DNA of 64,000 nucleotides from Arthrobacter sp. OV608 (GCA_900110595.1 FOEZ01000006.1:62001-126000); one strand, 5' to 3'. Positions 1 to 9,413 are shown, numbered from the stretch's first letter. Notes: generated from the letters alone by a model not told the origin. A program made the numbers and translations.

Positions 1-1084
1 CGAGCAGGTGCTGGAGGCCCTTGAGCAGCGGAGCCACCGAGGGGTCCTTGACGCCGCGGATCCACTCCGCGAGGTCGCTGATCTGCATCTGGCACAGCTC
101 GGCGATGTTCTTGCCGTTGATCTTCGAGGACAGCGCCTGCTGGGTCAGCCGGGTGCCGTGGCACTCGGGGCAGGTCTGGAACGTTACGGCCCGCTCCACG
201 AACCGGCGCACGTGCGGCTGCATGGCCTCCGGATCCTTGGAGAGCATGGACTTCTGGATCTTGGGGATGATTCCCTCGAAGGTCAGGTTGACGCCCTCCA
301 CCTTGATCTTGGTGGGCTCCGCGTACAGCATCGTTTCCAGCTGCTTTTTGGTGAACTTGGCAATGGGCTTGTCCATGGGCAGGCCCATGCCCTCGAACAG
401 GCGCCCGTACCAGCCGTCCATCGAGTAGCCCGGAACGAGCAGCGCTCCGTCGCTGAGGGACTTGTCGTCGTCGTACAGTGCCGTGAGGTCGATGTCGCTG
501 ACCGCCCCCATGCCCTCACACCGCGGGCACATGCCGCCCAGGTAGACGGCCTGCTGGACGACCGCTTTCTCCACCCGGCCGCCACTTTTCTCCGTGGACA
601 TCACGCCGCTGGCCTTGCGGGTGGGCACGTTGAAGGAAAAGGCCGTGGGCGGGCCACCATAGGGGGAGCCGAGCCGGCTGAAGAGGATGCGCAGCATCGC
701 GTTCGCGTCGGTGGCCGTGCCCACGGTGGAGCGCGGGTTGGCGCCCATCCGCTCCTGGTCCACGATGATCGCCGTGGTCAGGCCCTCCAGGAAGTCCACC
801 TCGGGCCGGGCCAGCGACGGCATAAAGCCCTGCACGAACGCGCTGTAGGTTTCGTTGATCATCCGCTGCGACTCTGCAGCGATGGTGGCGAACACCAGGG
901 AACTCTTGCCCGAGCCGGACACACCGGTAAACACCGTCAACCGGCGCTTGGGCAGCTCGACGCTGACGTCCTTGAGGTTGTTTTCCCGTGCCCCCTGCAC
1001 CCGGATCAGGTCGTGCGTGTCGGCAACGTGCAGCCCGTTGGTTTGGGGATCGGTGTTCGTGGCGGTACTGGTGTCCGTGCTCAT
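1..1084 (-). CDS. UvrA-type excinuclease ATPase, N-terminal part (cut by window edge)
   Basis: ABC-type ATPase of the UvrA family. UvrA recognises damaged DNA in nucleotide excision repair; shorter paralogues also occur beside drug-resistance genes. The reading frame starts at 1084 (ATG after GGAGACCCG) and stays open to the window start, so about 361 residues are visible and the C-terminal half is missing. Seen: Walker A GVSGSGKSS near residue 54, a CPRC zinc pair near residue 186 followed by EGMG, and a second pair in TCPECHGTRL. The short distance between Walker A and the first zinc pair suggests a compact UvrA paralogue rather than the housekeeping UvrA of about 950 residues, but the missing half is needed to decide. 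It stands alone here. Confidence 0.88.
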   Translation of the reverse strand, partial: MSTDTSTATNTDPQTNGLHVADTHDLIRVQGARENNLKDVSVELPKRRLTVFTGVSGSGKSSLVFATIAAESQRMINETYSAFVQGFMPSLARPEVDFLEGLTTAIIVDQERMGANPRSTVGTATDANAMLRILFSRLGSPYGGPPTAFSFNVPTRKASGVMSTEKSGGRVEKAVVQQAVYLGGMCPRCEGMGAVSDIDLTALYDDDKSLSDGALLVPGYSMDGWYGRLFEGMGLPMDKPIAKFTKKQLETMLYAEPTKIKVEGVNLTFEGIIPKIQKSMLSKDPEAMQPHVRRFVERAVTFQTCPECHGTRLTQQALSSKINGKNIAELCQMQISDLAEWIRGVKDPSVAPLLKGLQHLL

Positions 1085-1178
1085 CGGGTCTCCATCTGTC
1101 GGGCTGCGATATGTCCTGCGAGGGGGAGAGCCGTGTCCTCAGCCTCCCCCTCGTGCCGCTGGTTCCTATCCTTCCAGC

Positions 1179-1598
1179 TCAGGACTGCTGGTTGATGCGG
1201 ACGGTGTTGCCGGCCGGGTCGCGGAAGGCGCAGTCGCGGATTCCGTAGGGCTGGTCGACGGGTTCCTGGACCACGTCCGCTCCGGTGGCCTCCACCGAGG
1301 CGAATGCAGCGTCCACGTCCGGGGCGGACAGGACGATGGTGGCATAGGTGCCCTTGGCCATCATCTCAGCGATGGTTCGGCGCTCGTCGTCGGTGATGCC
1401 GGGGTCGATGGCGGGCGGGCACAGGACGATGGAGACGTCCTTCTGGGCGGCCGGGCCAACCGTGATCCACCGCATGGTGCCCCGGCCGACATCGTTGCGG
1501 ATTTCGAAGCCCAGGGCGTCGCGGTAGAACGCCAGGGAGGCGTCAGGATCGGTAGCGGGAAGGAACGTTGTGTTAATGGTGATGTTCATGGCAGTCAT
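1179..1598 (-). CDS. VOC-fold (glyoxalase/bleomycin-resistance-like) protein
   Basis: Small protein of about 139 residues of the vicinal-oxygen-chelate superfamily. Seen: an opening beta strand with FLPATDPDASLAFYRDALGF, typical of an alpha-helix/strand VOC half, and a C-terminal ...FRDPAGNTVRI ending that is the usual second-half motif. The start at 1598 shares an ATGA overlap with the stop of the upstream AraC-type regulator, which favours it over the internal ATG at 1589. VOC proteins of this size act as dimers on small molecules or simply bind them; the substrate cannot be read from sequence. AraC/VOC pairs with PhnB-like or lactoylglutathione-lyase-like partners are common in actinobacteria. 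Confidence 0.85.
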   Translation of the reverse strand: MTAMNITINTTFLPATDPDASLAFYRDALGFEIRNDVGRGTMRWITVGPAAQKDVSIVLCPPAIDPGITDDERRTIAEMMAKGTYATIVLSAPDVDAAFASVEATGADVVQEPVDQPYGIRDCAFRDPAGNTVRINQQS

Positions 1599-2044
1599 GC
1601 TAGTTGCGGCTCCTGCGCGGGCGCTTCTCGATTCCTGACCGGTCTGGTGACCTGTTTCGCCACGCAGGCGGGGATGCCCGCCGTCGACATTTCTGCCTCC
1701 TGTTTGTAGACGCTGGGCGGCATGCCCACCAGTTCCGTGAAGCGGGTGCTGAAGGTTCCCAGCGAGGAACAGCCGACGGCGAAGCACACCTCCGTGACGG
1801 AAAGGTCACCGCGGCGAAGCAGCGCCATGGCCCGCTCGATGCGCCTTGTCATGAGGTAGCTGTAGGGCGATTCCTGGTACGCAGCCTTGAAGCGGCGGCT
1901 CAGGTGCCCGGCGGACATGTGCACGCCGCGGGCCAGGGACTCAACGTCCAGCGGCTGCGCATATTCCCGGTCGATCCGATCCTTGACGCGGCGAAGATCC
2001 GTAAGCTCACGGAGGCGGGCGTCGGAGAGGGGGCTGGAGGTCAC
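1595..2044 (-). CDS. AraC-family regulator, DNA-binding domain only
   Basis: At 149 residues this is essentially a bare AraC/XylS DNA-binding domain. Two helix-turn-helix units are visible: LDVESLARGVHMSAGHLSRR, and a second around SVTEVCFAVGCSSLGTFSTR followed by the family signature FTELVGMPPSVYK. No N-terminal effector-binding domain is present, so it may respond through level or a partner rather than a bound ligand. Its stop overlaps the start of the VOC gene by ATGA, so the two are translationally coupled and probably act together. The last 35 residues are charged and rich in Pro and Ala, and look unstructured. Confidence 0.88.
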   Translation of the reverse strand: MTSSPLSDARLRELTDLRRVKDRIDREYAQPLDVESLARGVHMSAGHLSRRFKAAYQESPYSYLMTRRIERAMALLRRGDLSVTEVCFAVGCSSLGTFSTRFTELVGMPPSVYKQEAEMSTAGIPACVAKQVTRPVRNREAPAQEPQLA

Positions 2045-2172
2045 CCTTCAGATCGTGCTACGGCCCGGCGGAGTTGTCCAGAGTCCCGGAACCTGCGGAC
2101 CGGACACAGCACAATGCCGGGCAGGGACCGCTTTCACGGACCCTGCCCGGCATCGAGTTGCTGACGCCTTGG

Positions 2173-3300
2173 CTAGGAAGCGGCTTCCTGCGCCTGGAGT
2201 TCACGCACGTTTCCGGCGAGGACTGTCAGCTCCACGCCGGCGGGCCGTTCCGCGGTGCTGCTGATGCGTATCGCGGTGCCTGTGTGGGCTGATTCGAGCA
2301 CTGACTCCATGACCTCAAGGACATGGAAGGCCAGGGTGCCGCCCGCGCGGGGCTCGGCACCTTCCGGGGTGGATGCGAGGTCGGCGATGCCGAAACCGCG
2401 CCCCGAGTCAACGTAGCCGGCGGACACCGGGAGGGTCTCCCACGCATCGGCGCCCAGCGGGAACAGCTGGACCTCGCCGTCGAAGTGGTTGGGGTCCGGC
2501 ACCACGAGGGAGCCTTGTTCGCCGTGGATTTCAATGTTCGGGGACTTCGACTTCACGGCGTCGAAGCTCATGAACAGGGTGGAGAGCGCGCCGGAAGCGT
2601 GGGTCAGGACGCCGGTGACGTGGGAGTCGATCGCAACGGGGACCTTTTCGCCCTGCCGGGGGCCGGAGCCGATGGTCCGTTCGTTGCGGGTATGGCTTGC
2701 GGCGCCCGTCACCGAAACCACCGGGCCCAGAAGGGTCACCAGGGCGGTGACGTAGTAGGGGCCCATGTCCAGGAGCGGGCCGCCACCGGGCTGGTAGTAG
2801 AAGTCCGGGTTCGGGTGCCAGCGCTCGTGGCCTGGGGTCACCATGGTGGCGGACGCGGAGATGGGAGCGCCGATCAGGCCGTCGTCGATCGCCTTGCGGG
2901 CGGTCTGGATGCCGGTGCCCAGTACCGTATCAGGCGCGCAGCCGACGACGACGCCCGCCTTCCGTGCCGCCTCCAGCACTGTGCGTGCCTCCGCAGTGGT
3001 GGCGGCGAGCGGCTTCTCGCCGTACACGCTCTTGCCCGCTGCGATGGCCTTCAGCGCCACGTCGGCGTGCGCCGCAGGGATGGTGAGGTTCAGGACCAGT
3101 TCGACGTCGTCCGCGGCGAGGAGTTCGTCCACAGAAACGGCGCGGACGCCGTCGTACTGCTCCGCTACCGCCTGGGCACGTGCGGGATCCAGGTCCGCCA
3201 CCGCTACAAGTTCGAGGTCCTGGAGCTTGCGGAAGTTGGTGAGGTACTGCGCGATGATGGCGCCGCAGCCAATGATTCCTACTTTCAACGGCTTGCCCAC
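2173..3300 (-). CDS. Gfo/Idh/MocA-family oxidoreductase (last gene of sugar operon)
   Basis: NAD(P)-dependent sugar or polyol dehydrogenase family, 375 residues. Seen: N-terminal Rossmann motif VGIIGCGAIIAQY and the EKPLA loop that carries the family's catalytic lysine. At the usual D-x-G-x-H position the protein has LDMGPYYVTALV, so the common histidine is a tyrosine. The start is taken as GTG at 3300, preceded by AAAGGGG; it overlaps the end of the ThuA gene by 16 bases, so the two are coupled. A much longer open frame runs upstream but only mirrors the ThuA gene. Together with ThuA and the TIM-barrel gene it suggests oxidation of a glycoside at C3, as known for ThuB-type enzymes; the substrate is inferred. 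Confidence 0.88.
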   Translation of the reverse strand: MGKPLKVGIIGCGAIIAQYLTNFRKLQDLELVAVADLDPARAQAVAEQYDGVRAVSVDELLAADDVELVLNLTIPAAHADVALKAIAAGKSVYGEKPLAATTAEARTVLEAARKAGVVVGCAPDTVLGTGIQTARKAIDDGLIGAPISASATMVTPGHERWHPNPDFYYQPGGGPLLDMGPYYVTALVTLLGPVVSVTGAASHTRNERTIGSGPRQGEKVPVAIDSHVTGVLTHASGALSTLFMSFDAVKSKSPNIEIHGEQGSLVVPDPNHFDGEVQLFPLGADAWETLPVSAGYVDSGRGFGIADLASTPEGAEPRAGGTLAFHVLEVMESVLESAHTGTAIRISSTAERPAGVELTVLAGNVRELQAQEAAS

Positions 3301-3983
3301 AGCAGGCCCCTTTCGATGATGGTGCGGACGTTGGTGTCCTGGAGGATTTCGACCCGGTGGCCGGGGGTGGCGACGAAGATGCGGCCCTTGCCCCATTGGC
3401 GGGTCCAGATGGCGGGGGAGGTGACTTCGCGGTTCCAGGGGTCCCATTCCCTGACCTTCTGGGTGGTGGTGGCGAGGACGTCGATGTAGTCGTCGGAGAG
3501 GACCCAGTACTGTTCGGTGACCAGGTCGAAGTCCTTGATGCCCGTGGTGATGGGGTGTTCCGCGGCTGCGGGCAGCATGTTCACGGTGTAGGGGACGTAG
3601 TTGTCCGACTGCTCGCCGATGCACTCGTCCGGGTGCTTGCCCGGGTGGCAGGCGAACTGGCCGCCGATCAGGTGCAGGTAGTCGGAGTTGTTGCGGTAGG
3701 AATCGGCGATCCCGCCGTGCCAGCCGGCCAGGCCGGTGCCGTTTTCCACCGCCGTCAGCAGCCCGGCGAACTCGTCCTTTTCGATGGTGGTCATGGTCAT
3801 GCACTGCATGATCAGGTCCACGCCTGCCATGTATTCGGCGTCGGCGTAGACCTTCGGGGATTCCTCCACGCGGACGTCGTAGCCGTTGTCCTTGAGGTAG
3901 GGGATGAACAGCTCGGTGGCCTCGTAGGGCTGGTGGCCGTCCCAGCCGCCGCGGACCACCAGGGCATTCTTGGGTTCTGTCAT
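3285..3983 (-). CDS. ThuA-like (trehalose-utilization) protein
   Basis: 232 residues, matching the ThuA-like fold (class-I glutamine-amidotransferase-like). In Sinorhizobium, ThuA works with the Gfo/Idh protein ThuB in trehalose use through 3-keto-sugars. Seen: the opening ALVVRGGWDGHQPYEATELF, the central GLAGWHGGIADSYRNN, GGQFACHPGK, and the end segment GKGRIFVATPGHRVEIL; histidines in these blocks are family-conserved. The start ATG at 3983 follows AAAGGA at good spacing. It lies in a seven-gene operon behind an ABC sugar importer. Most likely it processes or hydrolyses an oxidised glycoside, but the biochemical role of many ThuA proteins is unproven. Confidence 0.85.
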   Translation of the reverse strand: MTEPKNALVVRGGWDGHQPYEATELFIPYLKDNGYDVRVEESPKVYADAEYMAGVDLIMQCMTMTTIEKDEFAGLLTAVENGTGLAGWHGGIADSYRNNSDYLHLIGGQFACHPGKHPDECIGEQSDNYVPYTVNMLPAAAEHPITTGIKDFDLVTEQYWVLSDDYIDVLATTTQKVREWDPWNREVTSPAIWTRQWGKGRIFVATPGHRVEILQDTNVRTIIERGLLWASR

Positions 3984-4034
3984 TGGGTTTCCTTTGGTTG
4001 GCTGCCGGCTTTTGTTTTGCCGGCACAGGTCGGG

Positions 4035-5039
4035 TCAGCGGCTGGAGAAGGCGGCGTCGAAGGCTGCTGCGGGTGGGGCGATCCGGGCCAGTTCCTGCAC
4101 CATGGCCAGCGCCTGCGGGGCCCCGACGAGGCGGTCCATGCCGGCGTCCTCCCACTCGATGCTGGTGGGGCCGTCATAGCCGATCGCGTTCAGGGTCCGG
4201 AAGATGCGGTTCCACTGCACATCCCCGTGGCCCGCGGTAACGAAATCCCAGCCGCGCCGGGGATCCGCCCACGCGAGGTGGGAGCCCAGACGTCCATTGC
4301 GGCCATCGAGCTGGCGGACCGATTCCTTCACGTGGACGTGAAGGATGTGTTCGGCGAAGTCCTGCAGGAACATCACGGGGTCCAGGTCCTGCCAGATGAA
4401 GTGGGATGGATCGAAGTTCAGCCCGAAGCTGCTGCGGTGCCCGATGGCTTCCAGGGTGCGTTTGGTGGTCCAGTAGTCGTAGGCGATTTCGGAGGGGTGG
4501 ACCTCCAGGGCGAAGCGGACACCCTCTTCCTCGAAGACGTCAAGGATGGGGTTCCAGCGGTCCGCGAAGTCCCGGTAGCCGGCGTCGATCATTGACTCCG
4601 GGGCGGGCGGGAACATCGCGACGGCCTTCCAGATGGAGGACCCGGTGAATCCGGTGACGGTTTTCGCGCCGAGGCGGGCCGCGGCCCGTGCGGTGTCCTT
4701 CATCGACTCGGCGGCCCGGGCGCGGACTCCCTCCGGATCGCCGTTGCCCCAGATTTCGGCGGACAGGATGCCCTGGTGGCGTTCATCGATGGGGTCGTCG
4801 CAGACGGCCTGGCCGGTGAGGTGGTTGGCGATGGCGAAGACCTGGAGGTTGTTCTTTTCCAGGATGTCCAGCCGGCCCTGGAGGTAGTTGTCGTCCTCCG
4901 CCGCCCGTCGCGGGTCCAGGTGGTCTCCCCAGCAGGCGATCTCCAGCCCGTCAAAGCCCCACTCGCCGGCGAGCCGGGCCACCTCTTCAAACGGCAGGTC
5001 GGCCCACTGGCCGGTGAAAAGAGTGATTGGTCGTGTCAT
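4035..5039 (-). CDS. Sugar phosphate isomerase/epimerase-like TIM barrel
   Basis: 334 residues of the xylose-isomerase-like TIM-barrel family (AP endonuclease 2 superfamily). Seen metal-ligand positions in order: ALEVHPSE (Glu), [10 protein letters not shown] (Asp/His), ILHVHVKES (His) and [10 protein letters not shown] (Glu). Members include hexulose epimerases, inosose dehydratases and the metal-dependent lyases that remove the aglycone from 3-keto-glycosides. The gene starts 5 bases after the stop of the upstream Gfo/Idh gene with only a weak ribosome binding site, so translation is probably coupled. Pairing with two Gfo/Idh proteins and ThuA favours a 3-keto-glycoside lyase or hydrolase role over classical xylose isomerisation; this is inference from context. 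Confidence 0.85.
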   Translation of the reverse strand: MTRPITLFTGQWADLPFEEVARLAGEWGFDGLEIACWGDHLDPRRAAEDDNYLQGRLDILEKNNLQVFAIANHLTGQAVCDDPIDERHQGILSAEIWGNGDPEGVRARAAESMKDTARAAARLGAKTVTGFTGSSIWKAVAMFPPAPESMIDAGYRDFADRWNPILDVFEEEGVRFALEVHPSEIAYDYWTTKRTLEAIGHRSSFGLNFDPSHFIWQDLDPVMFLQDFAEHILHVHVKESVRQLDGRNGRLGSHLAWADPRRGWDFVTAGHGDVQWNRIFRTLNAIGYDGPTSIEWEDAGMDRLVGAPQALAMVQELARIAPPAAAFDAAFSSR

Positions 5040-5044
5040 CGTTT

Positions 5045-6253
5045 CTAGACTTTCTGCCAGTGGCTGGAGTTGGCGGCGCTGGACTCCACGGCTGCCAGGA
5101 CGCGCTGGACCTGCAGGGCATCGGCGAACGATGGTTCCGGCTGGCGGCCTTCGCCAATGGCCGTGACCAGGTCCACCACCTGGTGGGTGAAGCCGTGTTC
5201 ATACCCCAGCCCGTGGCCGGTCGGCCACCAGTTGCCGACGTAGGGGTGCTCGGGCTCGGTGACGTAGATCTTGCGGAAGCCGGCGTCGGGGGATTCGGCT
5301 GCGTCGTAGAAGGACAGGACGTTCATGTCCTCGAAGTCGAAGGCCAGTGACCCCTTGCTGCCGTTGACCTCCAGGCGCATGGCGTTCTTCCGGCCCAGCG
5401 CGTAGCGGGTGGCTTCGAAGACGCCAACGGCTCCCGCGGAAGCAGCACCGCCGTCGAACTTTGTGTCTTCAAAGCGGGCACTGAAGATGGCAGCATCGTC
5501 CACCGTGACGCTGCCGCGGGGAGTGTCGCTGCTGAGGTCGCCGTGCCCGCCCAGGCCCACGAGGTCCCCGGCGAGCGGCCGCTCCGGCACGAACGTTTCG
5601 AGCAGTGCCGAGACGCCGGTGATGTTCAGCCCGGTGACCCATTGAGCGGCGTCGATGCTGTGCGCTCCGATATCGCCCAGGGAGCCGGACCCGGACTTGC
5701 TCTTGTCCAGCCGCCACGTCATGGGGGCATTTTCGTCCGAGAGCCAGTCCTGCAGATATTGCGCGCGGACGTGCCGGATCTCGCCCAGCCTCCCCTGTTC
5801 CACGAACCGCTTGGCCAGTGCCAGGGCGGGGGTGCGCCGGTAGCTGAAGCCGCACATCGAAGCGACGCCCTGCTTGGCGGCGGATTCCGCCGCCAGGGTC
5901 ATCCTCTCTGCCTCCTCCACGGAATTGGCCAGCGGCTTCTCGCACAGCACATGCTTGCGGGCCTCCAGGGCGGCGACCGCAATCTCGGCATGGGTATCGC
6001 CCGGCGTGCAGATATCGATCAGGTCGATGTCGTCCCGCTCGATCAGGCGCCGCCAGTCTGTCTCAACCGACTCCCAGCCGAGCTTGTCCGCGGCGGCCCG
6101 GACGCCGTCGGCATTCCTTCCGGCCACCGCGGCCAGCTGGGGCTGCAGCGGCAGATCAAAGAACCGCGGTGCGGTGCGCCAGGCGTGGGAGTGGGCCGCA
6201 CCCATAAAGGCATAGCCCACCATGCCGACGCGCAGTGGCTTTTCGCTGGTCAT
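5045..6253 (-). CDS. Gfo/Idh/MocA-family oxidoreductase (first of two)
   Basis: 402 residues, a full-length family member. Seen: Rossmann motif [26 protein letters not shown] with the catalytic lysine, and [17 protein letters not shown], which supplies the conserved Asp and His of the dehydrogenase active site. Unlike the second Gfo/Idh gene of this operon it keeps the histidine, so the two probably do different steps (for example oxidation of a glycoside and reduction of the released keto-sugar). The start ATG at 6253 follows AGAAAGGAAC. It lies 12 bases behind the inner-membrane permease gene in the same operon. Confidence 0.88.
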   Translation of the reverse strand: MTSEKPLRVGMVGYAFMGAAHSHAWRTAPRFFDLPLQPQLAAVAGRNADGVRAAADKLGWESVETDWRRLIERDDIDLIDICTPGDTHAEIAVAALEARKHVLCEKPLANSVEEAERMTLAAESAAKQGVASMCGFSYRRTPALALAKRFVEQGRLGEIRHVRAQYLQDWLSDENAPMTWRLDKSKSGSGSLGDIGAHSIDAAQWVTGLNITGVSALLETFVPERPLAGDLVGLGGHGDLSSDTPRGSVTVDDAAIFSARFEDTKFDGGAASAGAVGVFEATRYALGRKNAMRLEVNGSKGSLAFDFEDMNVLSFYDAAESPDAGFRKIYVTEPEHPYVGNWWPTGHGLGYEHGFTHQVVDLVTAIGEGRQPEPSFADALQVQRVLAAVESSAANSSHWQKV

Positions 6254-6265
6254 GAAAGTTCCTTT

Positions 6266-7171
6266 CTACTTGCTGAAGCCGGCTGTGAGGCCGGCGAGCA
6301 GTTGGCGGCGCGCGACGACGTAAATCACCAGGAGGGGGAGCGTCGCCAGGACCACGGAGGCCAGGATCGCGGGGATATTGACGCTGAACTCTCCCTGGAA
6401 AGTCCAAAGCGACAACGGCAGGACCCTGGTGGCGGGGCTTTGGGTCAGGATCAGCGGGAAGAGGAAGCCGTTCCAGACATGCAGGGCGTTATAGATACCC
6501 ACAGTGATGACGGCCGGTTTGGTCATGGGGAGGGCGAGCCGCCACATCATGGCCCAGTCCGAGCAGCCATCCAGCCGCATCGATTCGAACAACTCGTTCG
6601 GGACATCGCGCATGAAGTTGGACAGGATGAGCACGCTGACCGGGATGGCAAACGCCACGGACGGCAGGATCAGGGCGAGCAGGGTGTCATACAGGTGCGC
6701 CCGGGTGATCATCCAGTAGATGGGGATGATGGTGGCATGGAGCGGGATGGCCAGGCCCAGGAGGAACAGGTTGTTCGTCATGGACAGGAACCGGCCCCTG
6801 CCGCGGACGATTGCGTAGGCGGCCATAAATGACACCAGCAGGGCCGGGAGCACCGTGCCAAGCGTGACGATCAGGCTGTTGGTGAAGTAGCGGACAAAAT
6901 TGTTCTCCAGCACCAGCTTGTAGTTGTCCAGCGTCGGCTCCGTTGACGGAAGCATCGGGTTGGACGTAAAAAAGCCTGCCTGGTTCTTGAAGCTGGTGAT
7001 CACCACGTAGTAGATCGGGATGATGATGATCGCGAGCCAGAGCCAGCCTCCCAGGCCGCCCAGAAGGTTTGGCCGCAGCCGTCCCGGTCCCTTGCTGCGG
7101 GTGACAGGTGCTGCTGCGACGCGGCTGGCGGCCGGGGAAGGCGGAACCGGGAGTTGTGTTGTGGACGCCAT
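6266..7171 (-). CDS. Carbohydrate ABC transporter permease, MalG type
   Basis: 301-residue inner-membrane subunit of a CUT1-type sugar importer. About six hydrophobic segments are visible, beginning with LGGWLWLAIIIIPIYYVVIT, and the cytoplasmic EAA loop appears as FESMRLDGCSDWAMMWRLALPMTKPA, in which EAA-x3-G is recognisable. MalG-type features include the VILSNFMRDVP segment before the loop. The start codon shares one base with the stop of the MalF-type gene (TGATG), so the two permeases are made together. No ATPase gene is present in the operon; such systems often use a shared MsmK/UgpC-type ATPase encoded elsewhere. Confidence 0.92.
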   Translation of the reverse strand: MASTTQLPVPPSPAASRVAAAPVTRSKGPGRLRPNLLGGLGGWLWLAIIIIPIYYVVITSFKNQAGFFTSNPMLPSTEPTLDNYKLVLENNFVRYFTNSLIVTLGTVLPALLVSFMAAYAIVRGRGRFLSMTNNLFLLGLAIPLHATIIPIYWMITRAHLYDTLLALILPSVAFAIPVSVLILSNFMRDVPNELFESMRLDGCSDWAMMWRLALPMTKPAVITVGIYNALHVWNGFLFPLILTQSPATRVLPLSLWTFQGEFSVNIPAILASVVLATLPLLVIYVVARRQLLAGLTAGFSK

Positions 7172-8073
7172 CAGACACCTTCCAATTGGCTTGCATTACG
7201 GTTTTTGCCGCCCAGGCGCTGCAGCAACAAAGCCAGTCCGAGGCCGATGACAACGAGCATCACGCCGAGGGCGCTCGCCGCTCCCATGTCGTTGGCCTTG
7301 AACCCCGTCAGGTACATATGCAGCGGGAGCAGCCGGGTGCTGTAGCCGGGGCCTCCGCCGGTAAGCACAAAGATGAGGTCGAAGTACGCCAGGCTTCCCA
7401 CCACCATGAGGGTGGACGACGTGATGATCGTGTACTTCAGCTGGGGCAGCGTGATGCTCCAGAACTGCCGGAACCGTCCGGCGCCGTCGATCTCTGCTGC
7501 CTCATAGAGCGACGCCGGGATCTGCCTCACGCCGCCCTGGTAGATCAGCGTGTGGAAGGGGACAAACTGCCAGGCGATGACGAAGACCACCACGAACAGC
7601 ACCAGGTCCGAATTCCCGAGCCAGTCCTGGGCCAGGGCAGGAAGCCCGAACCCGGGGCCCAGGCCGAAGTTCGGATCCAGCAGGGCCTTGAAGGCAATGG
7701 CGACTGCGGCGGAGGAGAGCAGCAGGGGCAGGAAGTAGAGCACGGCCAGGGCGGCACGGTATTTCTGGGCGCCCGCCGTGAAGACGCCCAGGAGCAGGCT
7801 GACCGGTGCCTGGACGATGAACGAGAAGAACATGATTTTGGCCGTCACTACCAGGGCGTTGCCTGTCACGGGATCGGTCAGGACGGTGGTCCAGCTGGAC
7901 AGTCCGTCCAGTTTGATTTCGCCCAGGCCGTTCCAGCTGGTGAAGCTCAGGAAGACCACCCCGATGAGCGGGACCACCGCAAATACGAGGAAGAAGATCA
8001 GCGCCGGAGCGGCCAGCCACCCCGAGGGGCCCGCGTCGCGGACCCCTCGGCCAGCAGTAACTGGAGATGCCAC
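7171..8073 (-). CDS. Carbohydrate ABC transporter permease, MalF type
   Basis: 300-residue CUT1 permease partner. A short N-terminal tail is followed by hydrophobic segments such as APALIFFLVFAVVPLIGVVF, and the EAA loop reads YEAAEIDGAGRFRQFWSITLP. It is shorter than enterobacterial MalF because it lacks the large periplasmic insert, as is normal for actinobacterial systems. It lies 5 bases downstream of the binding-protein gene and overlaps the MalG-type gene by one base. Function: transmembrane half of the importer for the sugar or glycoside handled by the downstream enzymes. Confidence 0.92.
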   Translation of the reverse strand: MASPVTAGRGVRDAGPSGWLAAPALIFFLVFAVVPLIGVVFLSFTSWNGLGEIKLDGLSSWTTVLTDPVTGNALVVTAKIMFFSFIVQAPVSLLLGVFTAGAQKYRAALAVLYFLPLLLSSAAVAIAFKALLDPNFGLGPGFGLPALAQDWLGNSDLVLFVVVFVIAWQFVPFHTLIYQGGVRQIPASLYEAAEIDGAGRFRQFWSITLPQLKYTIITSSTLMVVGSLAYFDLIFVLTGGGPGYSTRLLPLHMYLTGFKANDMGAASALGVMLVVIGLGLALLLQRLGGKNRNASQLEGV

Positions 8074-8078
8074 GGTTC

Positions 8079-9413
8079 CTACTTCCCCACCGTGGCGTTC
8101 ATCGTGGTGATGAACTGTTCCGGGGTGATCTTCTTCAGGAAGATCTGGTCCAGGTTGGAGAGCATCGCATCACCCTGCGCCGGGCTCAGCGCCTGGTCCC
8201 AGGAGAGCGTAAAGCTGGGGGCGTTCTTGGCCAGCCCGTAGACGAACGTCAGGAAATCCTTGTCCGGCGAGGCTTCGAGTTTGCTTTCGATGCCTTGGAC
8301 CACGGGCACGGCTCCGGAGTTGATCAGGGCATCGGTGTTGGCATCGGTGAACATCCCGTCCTTGACGTAGTCCAGGGCGGCCTTCTTCTGGGCGTCCGTT
8401 GCTTTGGCGGAGATGGACCAGAAGTTGGACGGGTTGCCCACCACGTTGGCGGGGTCACCCTTGCCCCCGGGCACCGTGGGGAACGTGGTGTAGCCAAGCT
8501 TGCCGCTCTTGACGAAGTCCGCAGCATCCTTCTTCATGCCCTGGTAGATCCAGCCGCCCTGCAGGATCATGGCTGACTTGCCCGTGTACATGAGAGCCTG
8601 GTCAGCGTTGCTGTCCGCGGCAATGGACGAGAAGCCGTTGATGAATCCGCCGGCGTCAACCAGCTCCTGGATCTTGGTGAGTGCCTCTTTTACTGCCGGG
8701 TCTGACCAGGCGCCGGGCTTATTGGCCGCGATGTTGGCGAAGACTTCCGGTCCGCCGATGCGCTCGACGAGGTACTCAAGCCACATCAGGTCCGGCCATT
8801 TTGACTGCCCGCCGAGCGAGAACGGGGCGATGCCGGCGTCCTTGAATTTCGGCACGAGGGCCATCAGTTCGTCCCATGTCTTGGGAGGCTGCGCGCCCGC
8901 CTTGTCGAAGGCTTCCTTGTTGTAATAGAGGACCACAGGCTGCACGTTGTTGTTCGGCAGGGCGTAGGTTTTGCCGTCCACCTCGCCGTTCTTCAATACC
9001 GAGGGAAGGTAGCGGTCCTTGACCTCCGGGTTGTCCTTCAGGAAACCGGACAGGTCATCCACCTGCCCGGCGTCCACGTACGATTTCAGAACGCCGCCGC
9101 CCCAGCCGTAGATGAAGGTGGGGCCTTCGCCGGCACCGACGGCGGTGCGGACCTTGGTTTTGTAAGCATCGTTGGCGAAGAAGTCGAGCTTGATCGACTT
9201 GTCCGGATTTGCCTGGTTCCAATCGTCCACGGACTTCTGCAGGACCGGCTGGTTGCCGCCGGTAAGACCCCACATGGTGGCCGCGTCACTGCTCACGTTT
9301 GAACCGGCAGGACCTGCAGAACCGCAGGCGGCCAGGCTGATTGCCACTCCCGCAGCGGAAATTGCCATGGCTGCCGAGCGCAACTTTCGAATGTTCATTT
9401 CGCTTCCGTTCAT
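8079..9413 (-). CDS. Extracellular sugar-binding lipoprotein (ABC importer)
   Basis: 444 residues, extracellular solute-binding protein of the carbohydrate family. Seen: a signal peptide with lipobox SLAACGSA (lipidated Cys near residue 30), then a typical type-1 binding protein with YNKEAFDKAGAQPPKTWDEL and an aromatic-rich C-terminal part. The protein should be anchored outside the membrane and deliver substrate to the MalF/MalG-type permeases encoded immediately downstream. It is the first gene of a seven-gene operon (binding protein, two permeases, Gfo/Idh, TIM barrel, ThuA, Gfo/Idh). A perfect 16-bp palindrome about 105 bases upstream is a likely repressor site. Start codon ATG at 9413; a second ATG at 9398 (MNIRKLR) is an alternative with a more usual signal peptide length. 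Confidence 0.92.
   Translation of the reverse strand: MNGSEMNIRKLRSAAMAISAAGVAISLAACGSAGPAGSNVSSDAATMWGLTGGNQPVLQKSVDDWNQANPDKSIKLDFFANDAYKTKVRTAVGAGEGPTFIYGWGGGVLKSYVDAGQVDDLSGFLKDNPEVKDRYLPSVLKNGEVDGKTYALPNNNVQPVVLYYNKEAFDKAGAQPPKTWDELMALVPKFKDAGIAPFSLGGQSKWPDLMWLEYLVERIGGPEVFANIAANKPGAWSDPAVKEALTKIQELVDAGGFINGFSSIAADSNADQALMYTGKSAMILQGGWIYQGMKKDAADFVKSGKLGYTTFPTVPGGKGDPANVVGNPSNFWSISAKATDAQKKAALDYVKDGMFTDANTDALINSGAVPVVQGIESKLEASPDKDFLTFVYGLAKNAPSFTLSWDQALSPAQGDAMLSNLDQIFLKKITPEQFITTMNATVGK

Noticed and set aside
2173..4155. 660-codon protein reading through the ThuA region into the Gfo/Idh gene
   Set aside because: The first 285 codons are out of frame with the ThuA gene on the same strand and have no motif; the Gfo/Idh fold begins at GTG 3300.
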